Source: JAHWJR01 sp035942035 (GTDB lineage: Bacteria > Actinomycetota > Acidimicrobiia > Acidimicrobiales > CADCSY01). Taken from it: a DNA stretch of 7,173 nucleotides. The stretch lies in NCBI GenBank assembly GCA_035942035.1, contig DASZDK010000031.1, positions 1-7,173 on the forward strand, given 5' to 3'. Positions 1 to 6,807 of the stretch are shown here, in pieces; position 1 is the first letter of the stretch; every line of letters begins with the position of its first letter. The position numbers and the translations under genes are program-made. The notes below the pieces were generated by a model. The model was not told where the DNA came from and did not search any database. It was given only the letters and a program-made list of their open reading frames with translations.

Positions 1-3000
1 AGCACGTCCTCAGCGGCCTGGGCGTGGCCGGCGACGTGGAGCTCGACGTCACCTTCGTGGAGGACGTGGACGACCTGCGCACCGAGGTGGTGGACGACCT
101 CTACCTCCGCAAGTTCCACCGTCGCGGCGGCCCCCCGTTCAGCCGGGCCGAGGCCCAGCGCATCGGCGACATCGCCGTGGCCAACCCCGACGCCGACCTC
201 GAACCCCGGGCGGCGCCGGGCGACTCCATCCCCGCCCTGCGCCGGCGCCTGGCCATCGCCGTGCGAAAGGAGGTGGACGAGCGCAAGCGCAGCGCGGCGG
301 TGGTCACCTATGACGACCTGCTCACCCGGCTGCTGGCGACCCTGACCGACGACGCCCGGGGCGCCGGCGCCTGCCAGCGCCTGAGGGCCCGCTACGCCGT
401 CGCCCTGGTGGACGAGTTCCAGGACACCGACCCGGTGCAGTGGGAGATCATGCGCCTGGTCTTCGGCACCGGCGACGCCACCCTCGTGCTCATCGGCGAC
501 CCCAAGCAGGCCATCTACTCTTTCCGCGGCGCCGACATCTACGCCTACCTGGAGGCGGCTCGCCAGGCCCGGTCCCGGGCCACGCTGAGCGTCAACTGGC
601 GCAGCGACCAGGGCCTGGTGGACGCCTACGACGCCCTGTTCGGCGGCTCCCGCCTGGGGCACGAGGGCATCGCCTACCGTACGGTGCGAGCCGCCCCGGC
701 CCACCAGGCCCCCCGCCTCGCCGGCGCCCCCGAGCCGGCGGCCCTACGGGTGCGCATCGTGCACCGCAACGACGGCCACGTCCCGCGCACCCCCAAGGGG
801 TACCTCAGCGCCCAGCCTGCCCGCGAGCACATCGCCGCCGACCTGGCCGGCGACGTCGTGCGGCTGGTGTCGTCCGGCGCCGAGATCGTCGAGCGCTCGG
901 AGCAGGGGACCGAGACCCGACGCGTCGCCCTGCGCCCCGGCCACATCGCCGTGCTGGTGCCCCGCCACCGCGACGCCACCCTGGTGCGCGATGCCCTCGA
1001 CGCCGTCGACGTACCGGCGGTGGTCAACGGCGCCGGCAGCGTCTTCGCCACCCCCATCGCCGGCGAGTGGCTGCGCCTGCTCCAGGCCCTCGAGCGCCCG
1101 ACGGCGGCCACGCCGGCGCATGCCGCCGCGCTCACCGTGTTCCTGGGCTGGTCGGCGGAGCAGGTCGCCACCGCCGGCGACGCCGCCTGGGAGGACCTCC
1201 ACGCCCGGCTGCACCGGTGGGCAGCCGTGCTGCGCCGGCGGGGGGTGGCCTCGCTGCTGGAGACCATCACCTTGGCCGAGGGCCTGCCGGGGCGGATGCT
1301 GGCCCAGGTCGACGGCGAGCGCCGGCTCACCGACCTGCGCCACGTCGGCCAGCTCCTGCACGCCGAGGCCAGGTCCGAGCAGCTGGGCGTGACGGCCCTC
1401 ACCGGGTGGCTGCGCCAGCGCATCGCCGAGGCCGGCGACGACCGTGACGCCGAGGACCGGGCCCGCCGGCTGGAGTCCGACGCCGAGGCGGTGCAGGTCA
1501 TGACCGTCCACCGCAGCAAGGGGCTCGAGTTCCCGGTGGTCTACTGCCCCTTCCTGTGGCACCCGGGCTGGATCCCGACCGACGAACCGCCCGTCTACCA
1601 CGACGAACGGGCCGGCGACCGGCGGGCCATCGACGTGGGCAGCAGCGGGCAGGGCCGGTCGTGGCGCAAGCACGTCGAGGAGCGGCGGGGCGAGGAGCTG
1701 CGCCTGGCCTACGTGGCCCTCACCCGGGCCCGCCACCAGGCGGTGGTGTGGTGGGCGGCGTCGTGGGACAGCCGGGACTCGGCGCTGTGCCGGCTGCTGT
1801 TCTACCGGGACCAGCACGGCAACGTGGCCGTCGACGGCGAGGAGCCGCCCGGGGACGGCGAGGCCGAGGCCACGTTCCGCCAGCTGGCCGAACGGGCCCC
1901 GGGCTGCATCAGCGTGGAGCGCAGCGACGGTGGCGACGGTGCGGCATGGACCGGCGAGTCCCGGCCGCCGGCGTCGCTGGAGGTCCGCCGCTTCGGGCGC
2001 CCGCTCGACACCCAGTGGCGGCGCACGTCCTACAGCGGGATCACCGCCGGCACCCACGACGAGCGGGTGGCCAGCGAGGCCGAGGACACGGTGGTGTCCG
2101 ACGAGGCGGTGCTGGCGCCGCCGAGGGCGCCTGCCGACGCCGCTGGTGGCGCCGGACAGGCGCCGGCGCCGGCGCCGCCGGCGGCCACCGGGGACGAGGC
2201 CCGGCTCCGAGCGGTCCCCTCACTGCTGGGCGCCATGCCTGGTGGCGCCGAGGTGGGCACGCTGGTGCACGGCGTGCTCGAGCGGATCGACTTCGCCGCC
2301 GCCGACCTCGACGGCGAGCTGGCGGTCGCCCTCGACCGCGAACGGGCCCGCCGCCACGTCGACGTGGGAGACCCGGCGGCGGTGGCGGCGGGGCTGCGGG
2401 CCGCGGTGGAGACGCCGCTCGGGCCGTTGATGGGCGAAGCTCGCCTGCGCGACGTGGGCGTGGCCGACCGGGTCGACGAGCTGGGCTTCGAGCTGCCCCT
2501 CGCCGGCGGCGACGACCCCACCGCCGAGGTGTCGACCGACGACGTCGCCGCGGTGCTGAGCGAGCACGTCGCCGACGGTGACCCGCTCGCCGGCTACGCC
2601 CAGCGCCTAAGAGACCCCTCCCTGCAGCAGCGGCTGCGGGGTTACCTCTCCGGCAGCCTCGACCTGGTGGTGCGAGTACCCGGCGCCGGGGGGGCGCCAC
2701 GCTTCGCCGTGATCGACTACAAGACCAACCGGCTGGGCGCCGCCGGCGAGCCGCTGAGCGCCTGGCACTACCGTCCCGAGGCCCTCGTCGAAGCCATGGA
2801 GCGGGCGCACTATCCGCTGCAGGCCCTGCTCTACACCGTGGCCCTGCACCGCTACCTGCGCTGGCGGCTGCCCGGCTACGACCCCCAGCGCAACCTGGCC
2901 GGGGCCCTCTATCTCTTCGTGCGGGGCATGGTCGGCGCCACCACGCCCCGGATCGACGGCCAGCCCTGCGGGGTGTTCGCCTGGAAGCCGCCGGCGGACC

Positions 3001-3050
3001 TGGTCGAGGCCCTCTCCGGCCTGCTCGACCGGGGAAGGCCGGCGCCGTGA
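1..3050 (+). CDS. recB: RecB, helicase-nuclease subunit of RecBCD (5' partial)
   Basis: This is the 3'-to-5' helicase and nuclease subunit of the RecBCD (exonuclease V) complex, which processes double-strand DNA ends for RecA-dependent repair. The frame is open from base 3, so the start lies upstream. The Walker A motif and roughly the first few hundred residues are outside the window. Superfamily 1 helicase motifs appear in order: II (DEFQD, 411-425), III (GDPKQAIYSFRGAD, 495-536), IV (NWRSD, 594-608), V (MTVHRSKGLEF, 1500-1532) and VI (YVALTRAR, 1710-1733). An Ala/Pro/Gly-rich linker near 2100-2200 leads to the C-terminal RecB nuclease domain. That domain has its full metal site: His 2268-2270, Asp 2661-2663, Asp-Tyr-Lys 2715-2723 and a QxxxY at 2820-2834, so it should be catalytically competent. 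The stop overlaps the recD start. AddA and AdnB/UvrD-like proteins are related, but the adjacent recD and motif wording favour RecB. Confidence 0.96.
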   Translation, partial: HVLSGLGVAGDVELDVTFVEDVDDLRTEVVDDLYLRKFHRRGGPPFSRAEAQRIGDIAVANPDADLEPRAAPGDSIPALRRRLAIAVRKEVDERKRSAAVVTYDDLLTRLLATLTDDARGAGACQRLRARYAVALVDEFQDTDPVQWEIMRLVFGTGDATLVLIGDPKQAIYSFRGADIYAYLEAARQARSRATLSVNWRSDQGLVDAYDALFGGSRLGHEGIAYRTVRAAPAHQAPRLAGAPEPAALRVRIVHRNDGHVPRTPKGYLSAQPAREHIAADLAGDVVRLVSSGAEIVERSEQGTETRRVALRPGHIAVLVPRHRDATLVRDALDAVDVPAVVNGAGSVFATPIAGEWLRLLQALERPTAATPAHAAALTVFLGWSAEQVATAGDAAWEDLHARLHRWAAVLRRRGVASLLETITLAEGLPGRMLAQVDGERRLTDLRHVGQLLHAEARSEQLGVTALTGWLRQRIAEAGDDRDAEDRARRLESDAEAVQVMTVHRSKGLEFPVVYCPFLWHPGWIPTDEPPVYHDERAGDRRAIDVGSSGQGRSWRKHVEERRGEELRLAYVALTRARHQAVVWWAASWDSRDSALCRLLFYRDQHGNVAVDGEEPPGDGEAEATFRQLAERAPGCISVERSDGGDGAAWTGESRPPASLEVRRFGRPLDTQWRRTSYSGITAGTHDERVASEAEDTVVSDEAVLAPPRAPADAAGGAGQAPAPAPPAATGDEARLRAVPSLLGAMPGGAEVGTLVHGVLERIDFAAADLDGELAVALDRERARRHVDVGDPAAVAAGLRAAVETPLGPLMGEARLRDVGVADRVDELGFELPLAGGDDPTAEVSTDDVAAVLSEHVADGDPLAGYAQRLRDPSLQQRLRGYLSGSLDLVVRVPGAGGAPRFAVIDYKTNRLGAAGEPLSAWHYRPEALVEAMERAHYPLQALLYTVALHRYLRWRLPGYDPQRNLAGALYLFVRGMVGATTPRIDGQPCGVFAWKPPADLVEALSGLLDRGRPAP
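3031..3050 (+). promoter_or_regulatory. recB/recD translational coupling junction
   Basis: The recB stop TGA (3048-3050) overlaps the recD GTG start (3047-3049) in the four-base arrangement GTGA. A purine-rich GGGGAAGG (3031-3038) sits inside the recB coding end at normal Shine-Dalgarno spacing. This fixes the recD start and implies co-translation, in keeping with equal subunit supply to one complex. Confidence 0.7.
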
Positions 3051-5032
3051 CCGCCACCGAGGCTGCCCCCCAGGTTCCCGAGGTGCCCGACGCCGCCGAC
3101 GCCGATCCGTTCGACGTCCGTCTGGCTCGCCAGGCGCCCGGGGTGCTGGGCCAGTTCAACGCCGCCGGCGTGCTCAACGCCGGCGACGTTCACGTGGCCC
3201 TGCGGCTGGGTCGCCTGGGCGGCGAGGACGACGAGGCGGTGCTGCTGGCCACCGCCCTGGCCGTGCGCGCCCCCCGCCTGGGCCACGTGTGCACCGACCT
3301 GGGCACCATCCGGGTCACCGCGACCATCGACGTCGAGGCCCCCGTCGACCTGCAGGCGTTGCCCTGGCCCGAGCCCGAGGACTGGCTCCGGCGGGTGGCG
3401 GTCAGCCCCCTGGCGGCCAACGGCGAGGGGGAGGACGAGGACGAGGGGACGCCCGACGACCGCCCGCTGCGACTCGCCGGCGCCCGGCTGTACCTCGACC
3501 GCTACTGGCGGGAGGAGCGCCAGGTGGCCGCCGATCTGCGGGCCCGAGCCCAGCAGGCGGCGCCGGGCGTCGACGCCGGCGTCCTGGCCGGGGGGCTCGA
3601 CCGCCTCTTCGCCGGCCCCGATCCTGACCACCAGCGCCTGGCCGGCGCCTCGGCGGTGCTGCGGCGGTTCTCGGTGGTGGCCGGGGGGCCGGGCACGGGC
3701 AAGACCACGACGGTGGCCCGGGTGCTGGCCCTGCTGCTCGAGCAGGCCGAGGCCGCCGGCTCACCCGCTCCGCTGCTGGCTCTGGCCGCCCCCACCGGCA
3801 AGGCGGCGGGCCGACTGGAGGAGGCGGTCCACGAGGAGGCGTCCCGGCTCGACGTGAACAGCGGCGTCCGTGACCGGCTGGCGGCCACCCGGGCCTCGAC
3901 GCTGCACCGCCTGCTCGGTTGGCGTCCCGGCAACCGCAGCCGGTTCCGCCACCACCGGGGCAACCGCCTGCCGCACGAGGTGGTGGTGGTCGACGAGATG
4001 TCGATGGTCTCGCTGTCGCTCATGGCCAAGCTGGTGGAGGCCGTGCGCAGCGACGCTCGCCTGGTGCTGGTGGGCGACCCGGAGCAGCTCGCCTCGGTCG
4101 AGGCGGGAGCGGTGCTGGGCGACGTCGTGGGCCCCGCCGCCGACGGGCTGGTGATGCGGCCGCCGGCGCGCCAGGCGCTGGCCGAGGCGAGCCGCCACCA
4201 GGTGGCGGCGCACGATCCGCCGGCCGGCGCCAGCATCGGCGACGGCATCGTCGTGCTGCGCCACGTTCACCGCTTCGGAGGCGGCATCGCCCAGCTGGCC
4301 GAGGCGGTGCGCCGTGGAGATGCCGGCGCCGCCCTGGAGGTGCTGGGAGACGACACCGGCGACGTGCAGTGGATCCCCGCTGACGTGGCGGAGACGCCGA
4401 CCGCCGGCGCGCTGCGCCCGGTGCGAGAAGCCGCCGTCGATGCCGGCCGGCGGGTCACCGAGGCGGCCAGGGCGGGTGAGGCGAGAGCGGCCATCGAGGC
4501 CCTGGCCGGCTTCCGGCTGCTGTGCGCTCACCGGCGGGGCCCCCACGGGGTCTCGACGTGGATGGCTCGGGTTGAATCCTGGCTGGCGGCCGAGATCGAC
4601 GGCTTCGCTGCCGGCGGTACCTGGTATGTGGGCCGGCCCCTGCTGGTGACCGAGAACGACTACGGCCTGCGCCTCTACAACGGCGACACCGGGGTGGTGG
4701 TGGCCGCCGGCGACGACCGTGTGGCGGCGGTGTTCGAACGCCGGGGCCAGCTGCTCGAGCTCGGCCCAACCCGGCTGGCTGCGGTCGACACCGTCTACGC
4801 CATGACCGTGCACAAGAGTCAGGGCTCGCAGTTCGACACGGTGGCCGTCCTGCTGCCCGACCCGGCGTCACCCATCCTCACCCGGGAGCTGCTCTACACC
4901 GCCGTCACCCGCGCCCGCCGGCGCCTGATCCTGGCCGGTACGCCCGAGACGGTCCGAGTCGCCATCGAGCGCCCCATCGCCCGGGCGTCGGGGCTCCGGG
5001 CCCGGCTGTGGGAGGAGGACGTGGACGCCTGA
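3047..5032 (+). CDS. recD: RecD, 5'-3' helicase subunit of RecBCD
   Basis: This is the fast 5'-to-3' superfamily 1B helicase subunit of RecBCD; it also controls nuclease activity in the complex. It has 661 residues, somewhat longer than E. coli RecD (about 608). The N-terminal RecD domain (about 20-200) carries the family-typical 'RLGHVCTDL' stretch. Helicase motifs are complete: Walker A GGPGTGKT (213-220), Walker B DE (316-317), motif III GDPEQL (343-348), the 'HVHRFGGGI' motif near 405-415, 'YNGDTGVV' near 545-552, motif V MTVHKSQGSQ (586-595) and motif VI YTAVTRAR (617-624). The GTG start shares bases with the recB TGA (GTGA, 3047-3050). GGGGAAGG at 3031-3038 is a plausible ribosome-binding site eight bases upstream, and no other start is nearby. 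Translation is therefore probably coupled to recB. An acidic insert at residues 127-138 is a local peculiarity. RecD2 is unlikely, because the N-terminal region and the recB partner fit RecD1. Confidence 0.96.
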   Translation: MTATEAAPQVPEVPDAADADPFDVRLARQAPGVLGQFNAAGVLNAGDVHVALRLGRLGGEDDEAVLLATALAVRAPRLGHVCTDLGTIRVTATIDVEAPVDLQALPWPEPEDWLRRVAVSPLAANGEGEDEDEGTPDDRPLRLAGARLYLDRYWREERQVAADLRARAQQAAPGVDAGVLAGGLDRLFAGPDPDHQRLAGASAVLRRFSVVAGGPGTGKTTTVARVLALLLEQAEAAGSPAPLLALAAPTGKAAGRLEEAVHEEASRLDVNSGVRDRLAATRASTLHRLLGWRPGNRSRFRHHRGNRLPHEVVVVDEMSMVSLSLMAKLVEAVRSDARLVLVGDPEQLASVEAGAVLGDVVGPAADGLVMRPPARQALAEASRHQVAAHDPPAGASIGDGIVVLRHVHRFGGGIAQLAEAVRRGDAGAALEVLGDDTGDVQWIPADVAETPTAGALRPVREAAVDAGRRVTEAARAGEARAAIEALAGFRLLCAHRRGPHGVSTWMARVESWLAAEIDGFAAGGTWYVGRPLLVTENDYGLRLYNGDTGVVVAAGDDRVAAVFERRGQLLELGPTRLAAVDTVYAMTVHKSQGSQFDTVAVLLPDPASPILTRELLYTAVTRARRRLILAGTPETVRVAIERPIARASGLRARLWEEDVDA

Positions 5033-5187
5033 TCCTGCACGTAGAGTGACGCCGCCTGGTGCACGGATCACCCGCTCCGAACGGCGGCCTTCGTGGACGT
5101 GAACGCCCGTATCTACGCATCGCGGGCGCAGGGCTGGGGCGACCGTTCCGGGGGGCTCGCCTCGTCGCGATGCTGGCCGCAGTATCC
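5033..5187. other. Convergent intergenic region with inverted repeats
   Basis: This 155-base tail-to-tail gap lies between recD (+) and the cupin-LuxR gene (-). Short open frames here look like noise: no ribosome-binding site and no recognisable protein. Inverted repeats visible are GCCGCC/GGCGGC (5051-5056 with 5083-5088), CGCCCG/CGGGCG (5104-5109 with 5123-5128) and GCATCGC/GCGATGC (5117-5123 with 5167-5173). None is followed by a T-run on either strand. They may contribute to termination, but six- or seven-base GC arms are common by chance in DNA this GC-rich. Confidence 0.35.
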
Positions 5188-5202
5188 CTACCGGCCGGTA
5201 GG
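5187..5202 (-). repeat. Perfect 16-bp palindrome at cupin-LuxR stop
   Basis: CCTACCGGCCGGTAGG is a perfect palindrome spanning the stop codon of the minus-strand regulator gene (TAG at 5190-5188). As RNA it could form a six-pair hairpin with a four-base loop, and it could act in termination or transcript end protection of that gene. No T-tract follows on the minus strand, so a canonical intrinsic terminator is not supported. A protein-binding site is an alternative, and chance is also possible in GC-rich DNA. Confidence 0.35.
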
Positions 5203-5964
5203 TGTGACCGGGTTCACCAGGCCATGTGCGATGGCGAAGCGCGTCGCGTCCGAACGGCTGGAGACGGCGCACTTCACGTAGATCCGCTCGATGTGGGTCG
5301 ACGCGGTCTTCGGTGCGATGCCCAGGACGTAGGCGACCTGCTTCGCTGATGCGCCGGTGGCGATCAGCACCAGGACCTCGAGCTCCCGCGGTGTGAGGCC
5401 GGCTGGCCCCGAACGCCGGCCCGGTCGGTGGCCGACGGCGCCGAGCACGAGTTCTACCGCGCCCGGATCGAGGCGGCCAGCGCGAGCCTCAGCACGAAGC
5501 GTTTGCGCCGCGCCAGATCGTGAGCAGCGCTTCCCTGACGCTCGAGGACCCGTGATCGCGTGGTACGCCTCGCCGGCGTCGATGAGCTGGCTGTACGTGG
5601 GGGAGAAGTCGACGATCTCACACGGATGGTCACCAACCACCCATGCGTCATGCCCGGGCGGGATGACTGCCGCATCTCCCGTGCGCACCTCCACGGCGGC
5701 CCCGTCCTCCATCACGACGTGCAGCCGGCCGGACACGATGAATAGCTGGTGCGACGCCCGACAGAGATCGGTGCCGACGATGGGCTTCACGTCGACCGAC
5801 CACTTCCACCCCGGCTCCATCACCTCCCGAGTGATGGTCGTGTCGCCGACCGATGCGACCGTCAGTTGTTCCTTTCCGACGCGGCGGGCGTCGGTCGGCG
5901 TGTCGAGCGCCTTCGCTTCGAACCGCACCCCCCAATGATGCTTCGGCGACAGGCGCGCCGGCAC
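5188..5964 (-). CDS. Cupin / HD-GYP-tail / LuxR-type transcriptional regulator
   Basis: This is a predicted cytoplasmic one-component transcription factor of 258 residues. Residues about 41-121 form a cupin beta-barrel of a type common in actinobacteria (WKWSVDVKPIVGTD, SGRLHVVMEDG, IPPGHDAWVVGD). Two candidate metal ligands remain, His72 and His105; the classic HxH pair and the glutamate of cupin motif 1 are not present. Residues about 126-180 (including DAGEAYHAITGPR and LRAEARAGRLDPGAV) resemble the last helix and linker of HD-GYP/LuxR proteins rather than any cupin. Residues about 188-251 are a GerE/LuxR helix-turn-helix: TPRELEVL, then the recognition helix around PKTASTHIERIYVK (218-231). 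The GTG at 5964 gives the longest reading but has no clear Shine-Dalgarno sequence; the GTG at 5928 (residue 13) is a good alternative because the cupin family normally begins near there. It is transcribed divergently from the OsmC gene, its likeliest target besides itself. The ligand is unknown. Confidence 0.88.
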   Translation of the reverse strand: MPARLSPKHHWGVRFEAKALDTPTDARRVGKEQLTVASVGDTTITREVMEPGWKWSVDVKPIVGTDLCRASHQLFIVSGRLHVVMEDGAAVEVRTGDAAVIPPGHDAWVVGDHPCEIVDFSPTYSQLIDAGEAYHAITGPRASGKRCSRSGAAQTLRAEARAGRLDPGAVELVLGAVGHRPGRRSGPAGLTPRELEVLVLIATGASAKQVAYVLGIAPKTASTHIERIYVKCAVSSRSDATRFAIAHGLVNPVTPTGR

Positions 5965-6009
5965 GCCCGCGTAGGGAGAACACCCGATGATCTGCCTGCT
6001 GCGCCGCTC

Positions 6010-6035
6010 CTACGGTTCAACGGTGAGTTCCGTAG
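6010..6035. promoter_or_regulatory. Candidate operator: CTACGG-N14-CCGTAG inverted repeat
   Basis: The two six-base arms, CTACGG (6010-6015) and CCGTAG (6030-6035), are perfect inverted copies with centres 20 bases apart, about two helical turns. This suits a dimeric helix-turn-helix protein binding one DNA face. The right arm ends 21 bases before the OsmC start codon, so occupancy could block transcription or translation initiation there. As RNA the same arms could form a leader hairpin. The LuxR-type protein next door is the obvious candidate binder, but this is inference. Confidence 0.3.
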
Positions 6036-6045
6036 CCGGACCCTG

Positions 6046-6052
6046 AAGGAGG
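6046..6052 (+). promoter_or_regulatory. Strong Shine-Dalgarno sequence of OsmC gene
   Basis: AAGGAGG lies four bases before ATG at 6057. It is the strongest ribosome-binding site in the window. An ATG at 6053 directly abuts it and opens a different frame with no recognisable product, so 6057 is the start that yields the OsmC protein. Confidence 0.75.
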
Positions 6053-6056
6053 ATGC

Positions 6057-6548
6057 ATGAGAACCGAGACCATCGAGGCGACCGTCGAAGCCTGGACCAA
6101 GGACCCGGAAAAGGCGCTGGGCGCTCCGGTCGTGACCGCCCGCGCAGACGAGAGCCAAGCCGTCATCCAGGCGGGGCCGTTCACCTGGCGGGCCGATCTG
6201 CCGCCGGCGTTGGGTGGCAAAAACGAGGCGCCCAGCCCCACCGCGTTGCTACTCGGCGCGCTCGCCGGCTGTGCCATCGTCTTCGTGCGGGACTCGCTCG
6301 CTCCGCAGCTCGGCGTTCGCGTCGACGCCGTTGAAGCCACCGTGCGATGTGAGGCCGATGCGCGCGGCCTCCTCGGCATCGAGGGAGCAGAGCCGGACCT
6401 GCGCAACGTCAGCCTCGACGTCACCGTGCAGTCGCCTGAGGGCGACACGGGTGTCGAAAAGATCGCCGAAGTGTGGCAGCAACGGTGCCCGATCTACCTG
6501 GCGCTCGTAAAGCCCACCAACGTGGCCGTGCAGTTCCGCACCGGCTGA
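6057..6548 (+). CDS. OsmC family protein (thiol peroxidase type)
   Basis: This 163-residue protein is of the OsmC/Ohr superfamily. Characterised members reduce organic hydroperoxides in the cytoplasm with a pair of cysteines, drawing electrons from dihydrolipoyl or other thiols. The family signature NEAPSPTALLLGALAGC (56-72) ends in the first cysteine, Cys72. The second, Cys144, sits in RCPIYLALVKP (143-153), the usual position near the C terminus. An extra cysteine occurs at 98. The wording of the signature fits the generic OsmC/YhfA-like branch better than classical Ohr, and I could not identify with confidence the arginine that activates the peroxidatic cysteine in Ohr, so the substrate is uncertain. 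The length is near the family norm and there is no signal peptide or membrane segment. It appears monocistronic, with its own strong ribosome-binding site, and is divergent from the cupin-LuxR gene. Confidence 0.93.
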   Translation: MRTETIEATVEAWTKDPEKALGAPVVTARADESQAVIQAGPFTWRADLPPALGGKNEAPSPTALLLGALAGCAIVFVRDSLAPQLGVRVDAVEATVRCEADARGLLGIEGAEPDLRNVSLDVTVQSPEGDTGVEKIAEVWQQRCPIYLALVKPTNVAVQFRTG

Positions 6549-6807
6549 GGAGTGGCTACCACGATCTGGCCTTTCGACCGCTTCGTGGGCCCTGCGTGCC
6601 GCCCGATAACCGGCGGGTCCGGGCGACATCGGCGCCGGGTATCACTGTCGACACCTTGTGTGGTGCCATGTACTGGCCTTGTCGGGCACGTTGAGCAGTG
6701 GCCGACGCCGGCCCGTCCGATGCCGGGCTGCCATCAGGTATGGGCGCCGCGGAGGCGGGCGTCGTTGCTCGGCGACACATCTCAGGCTGGGCTGCAAAGA
6801 TTGGGCC
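6549..6807. other. Non-coding gap between OsmC and amphi-Trp genes
   Basis: I find no supported gene in these 259 bases. Open frames crossing it on both strands are low in recognisable protein content and lack ribosome-binding sites. A weak stem, CCGCC/GGCGG (6599-6603 with 6612-6616), about 50 bases after the OsmC stop might aid termination, but it has only five pairs and no T-run. The promoter of the downstream small gene should be in its right half. Confidence 0.4.

Larger units (their letters stand above)
5965..6056. promoter_or_regulatory. Divergent promoter region of regulator and OsmC gene
   Basis: These 92 bases separate the start of the minus-strand cupin-LuxR gene from the plus-strand OsmC start, so both promoters should lie here or overlap the coding ends. 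No convincing -35/-10 pair was found by eye on either strand. The region holds the inverted repeat at 6010-6035 and the OsmC ribosome-binding site at 6046-6052. Its role as the shared control region is inferred from the gene arrangement. Confidence 0.5.

Noticed and set aside
744..2057. Long minus-strand open frame (437 codons) antisense to recB
   Set aside because: It lies fully inside recB, whose helicase motifs are unambiguous. The antisense translation is rich in Gly/Ala/Pro/Arg/Val without recognisable domains, as expected of frames opposite GC-rich coding DNA.
2041..3177. Minus-strand open frame of 378 codons across the recB/recD junction
   Set aside because: Its product is arginine/alanine/proline low-complexity sequence, and it is antisense to the conserved nuclease motifs of recB.
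3761..4813. Minus-strand open frame of 350 codons antisense to recD
   Set aside because: It covers the recD helicase core in antisense; no domain is recognisable and no ribosome-binding site is evident.
5059..5349. Plus-strand small open frames in the recD/regulator gap (also 5093-5281)
   Set aside because: They overlap the conserved end of the LuxR domain on the other strand, lack Shine-Dalgarno sequences and have no family resemblance.
5454..5675. Possible frameshift in the regulator between the cupin and LuxR parts
   Set aside because: The annotated frame carries cupin, HD-GYP-tail-like and LuxR sequence without interruption. The other minus-strand frames in this stretch give only Ser/Arg-rich noise.
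6599..6624. Possible OsmC terminator stem
   Set aside because: It has only five-base arms (CCGCC/GGCGG, alternatively GCCCG/CGGGC) and no T-run, so it is not distinguishable from chance in GC-rich DNA.
6658..6807. Upstream GTG start extending the amphi-Trp protein by 50 residues
   Set aside because: The extension is basic and low-complexity, unlike the family and unlike the acidic protein that follows; ATG 6808 matches the family start.
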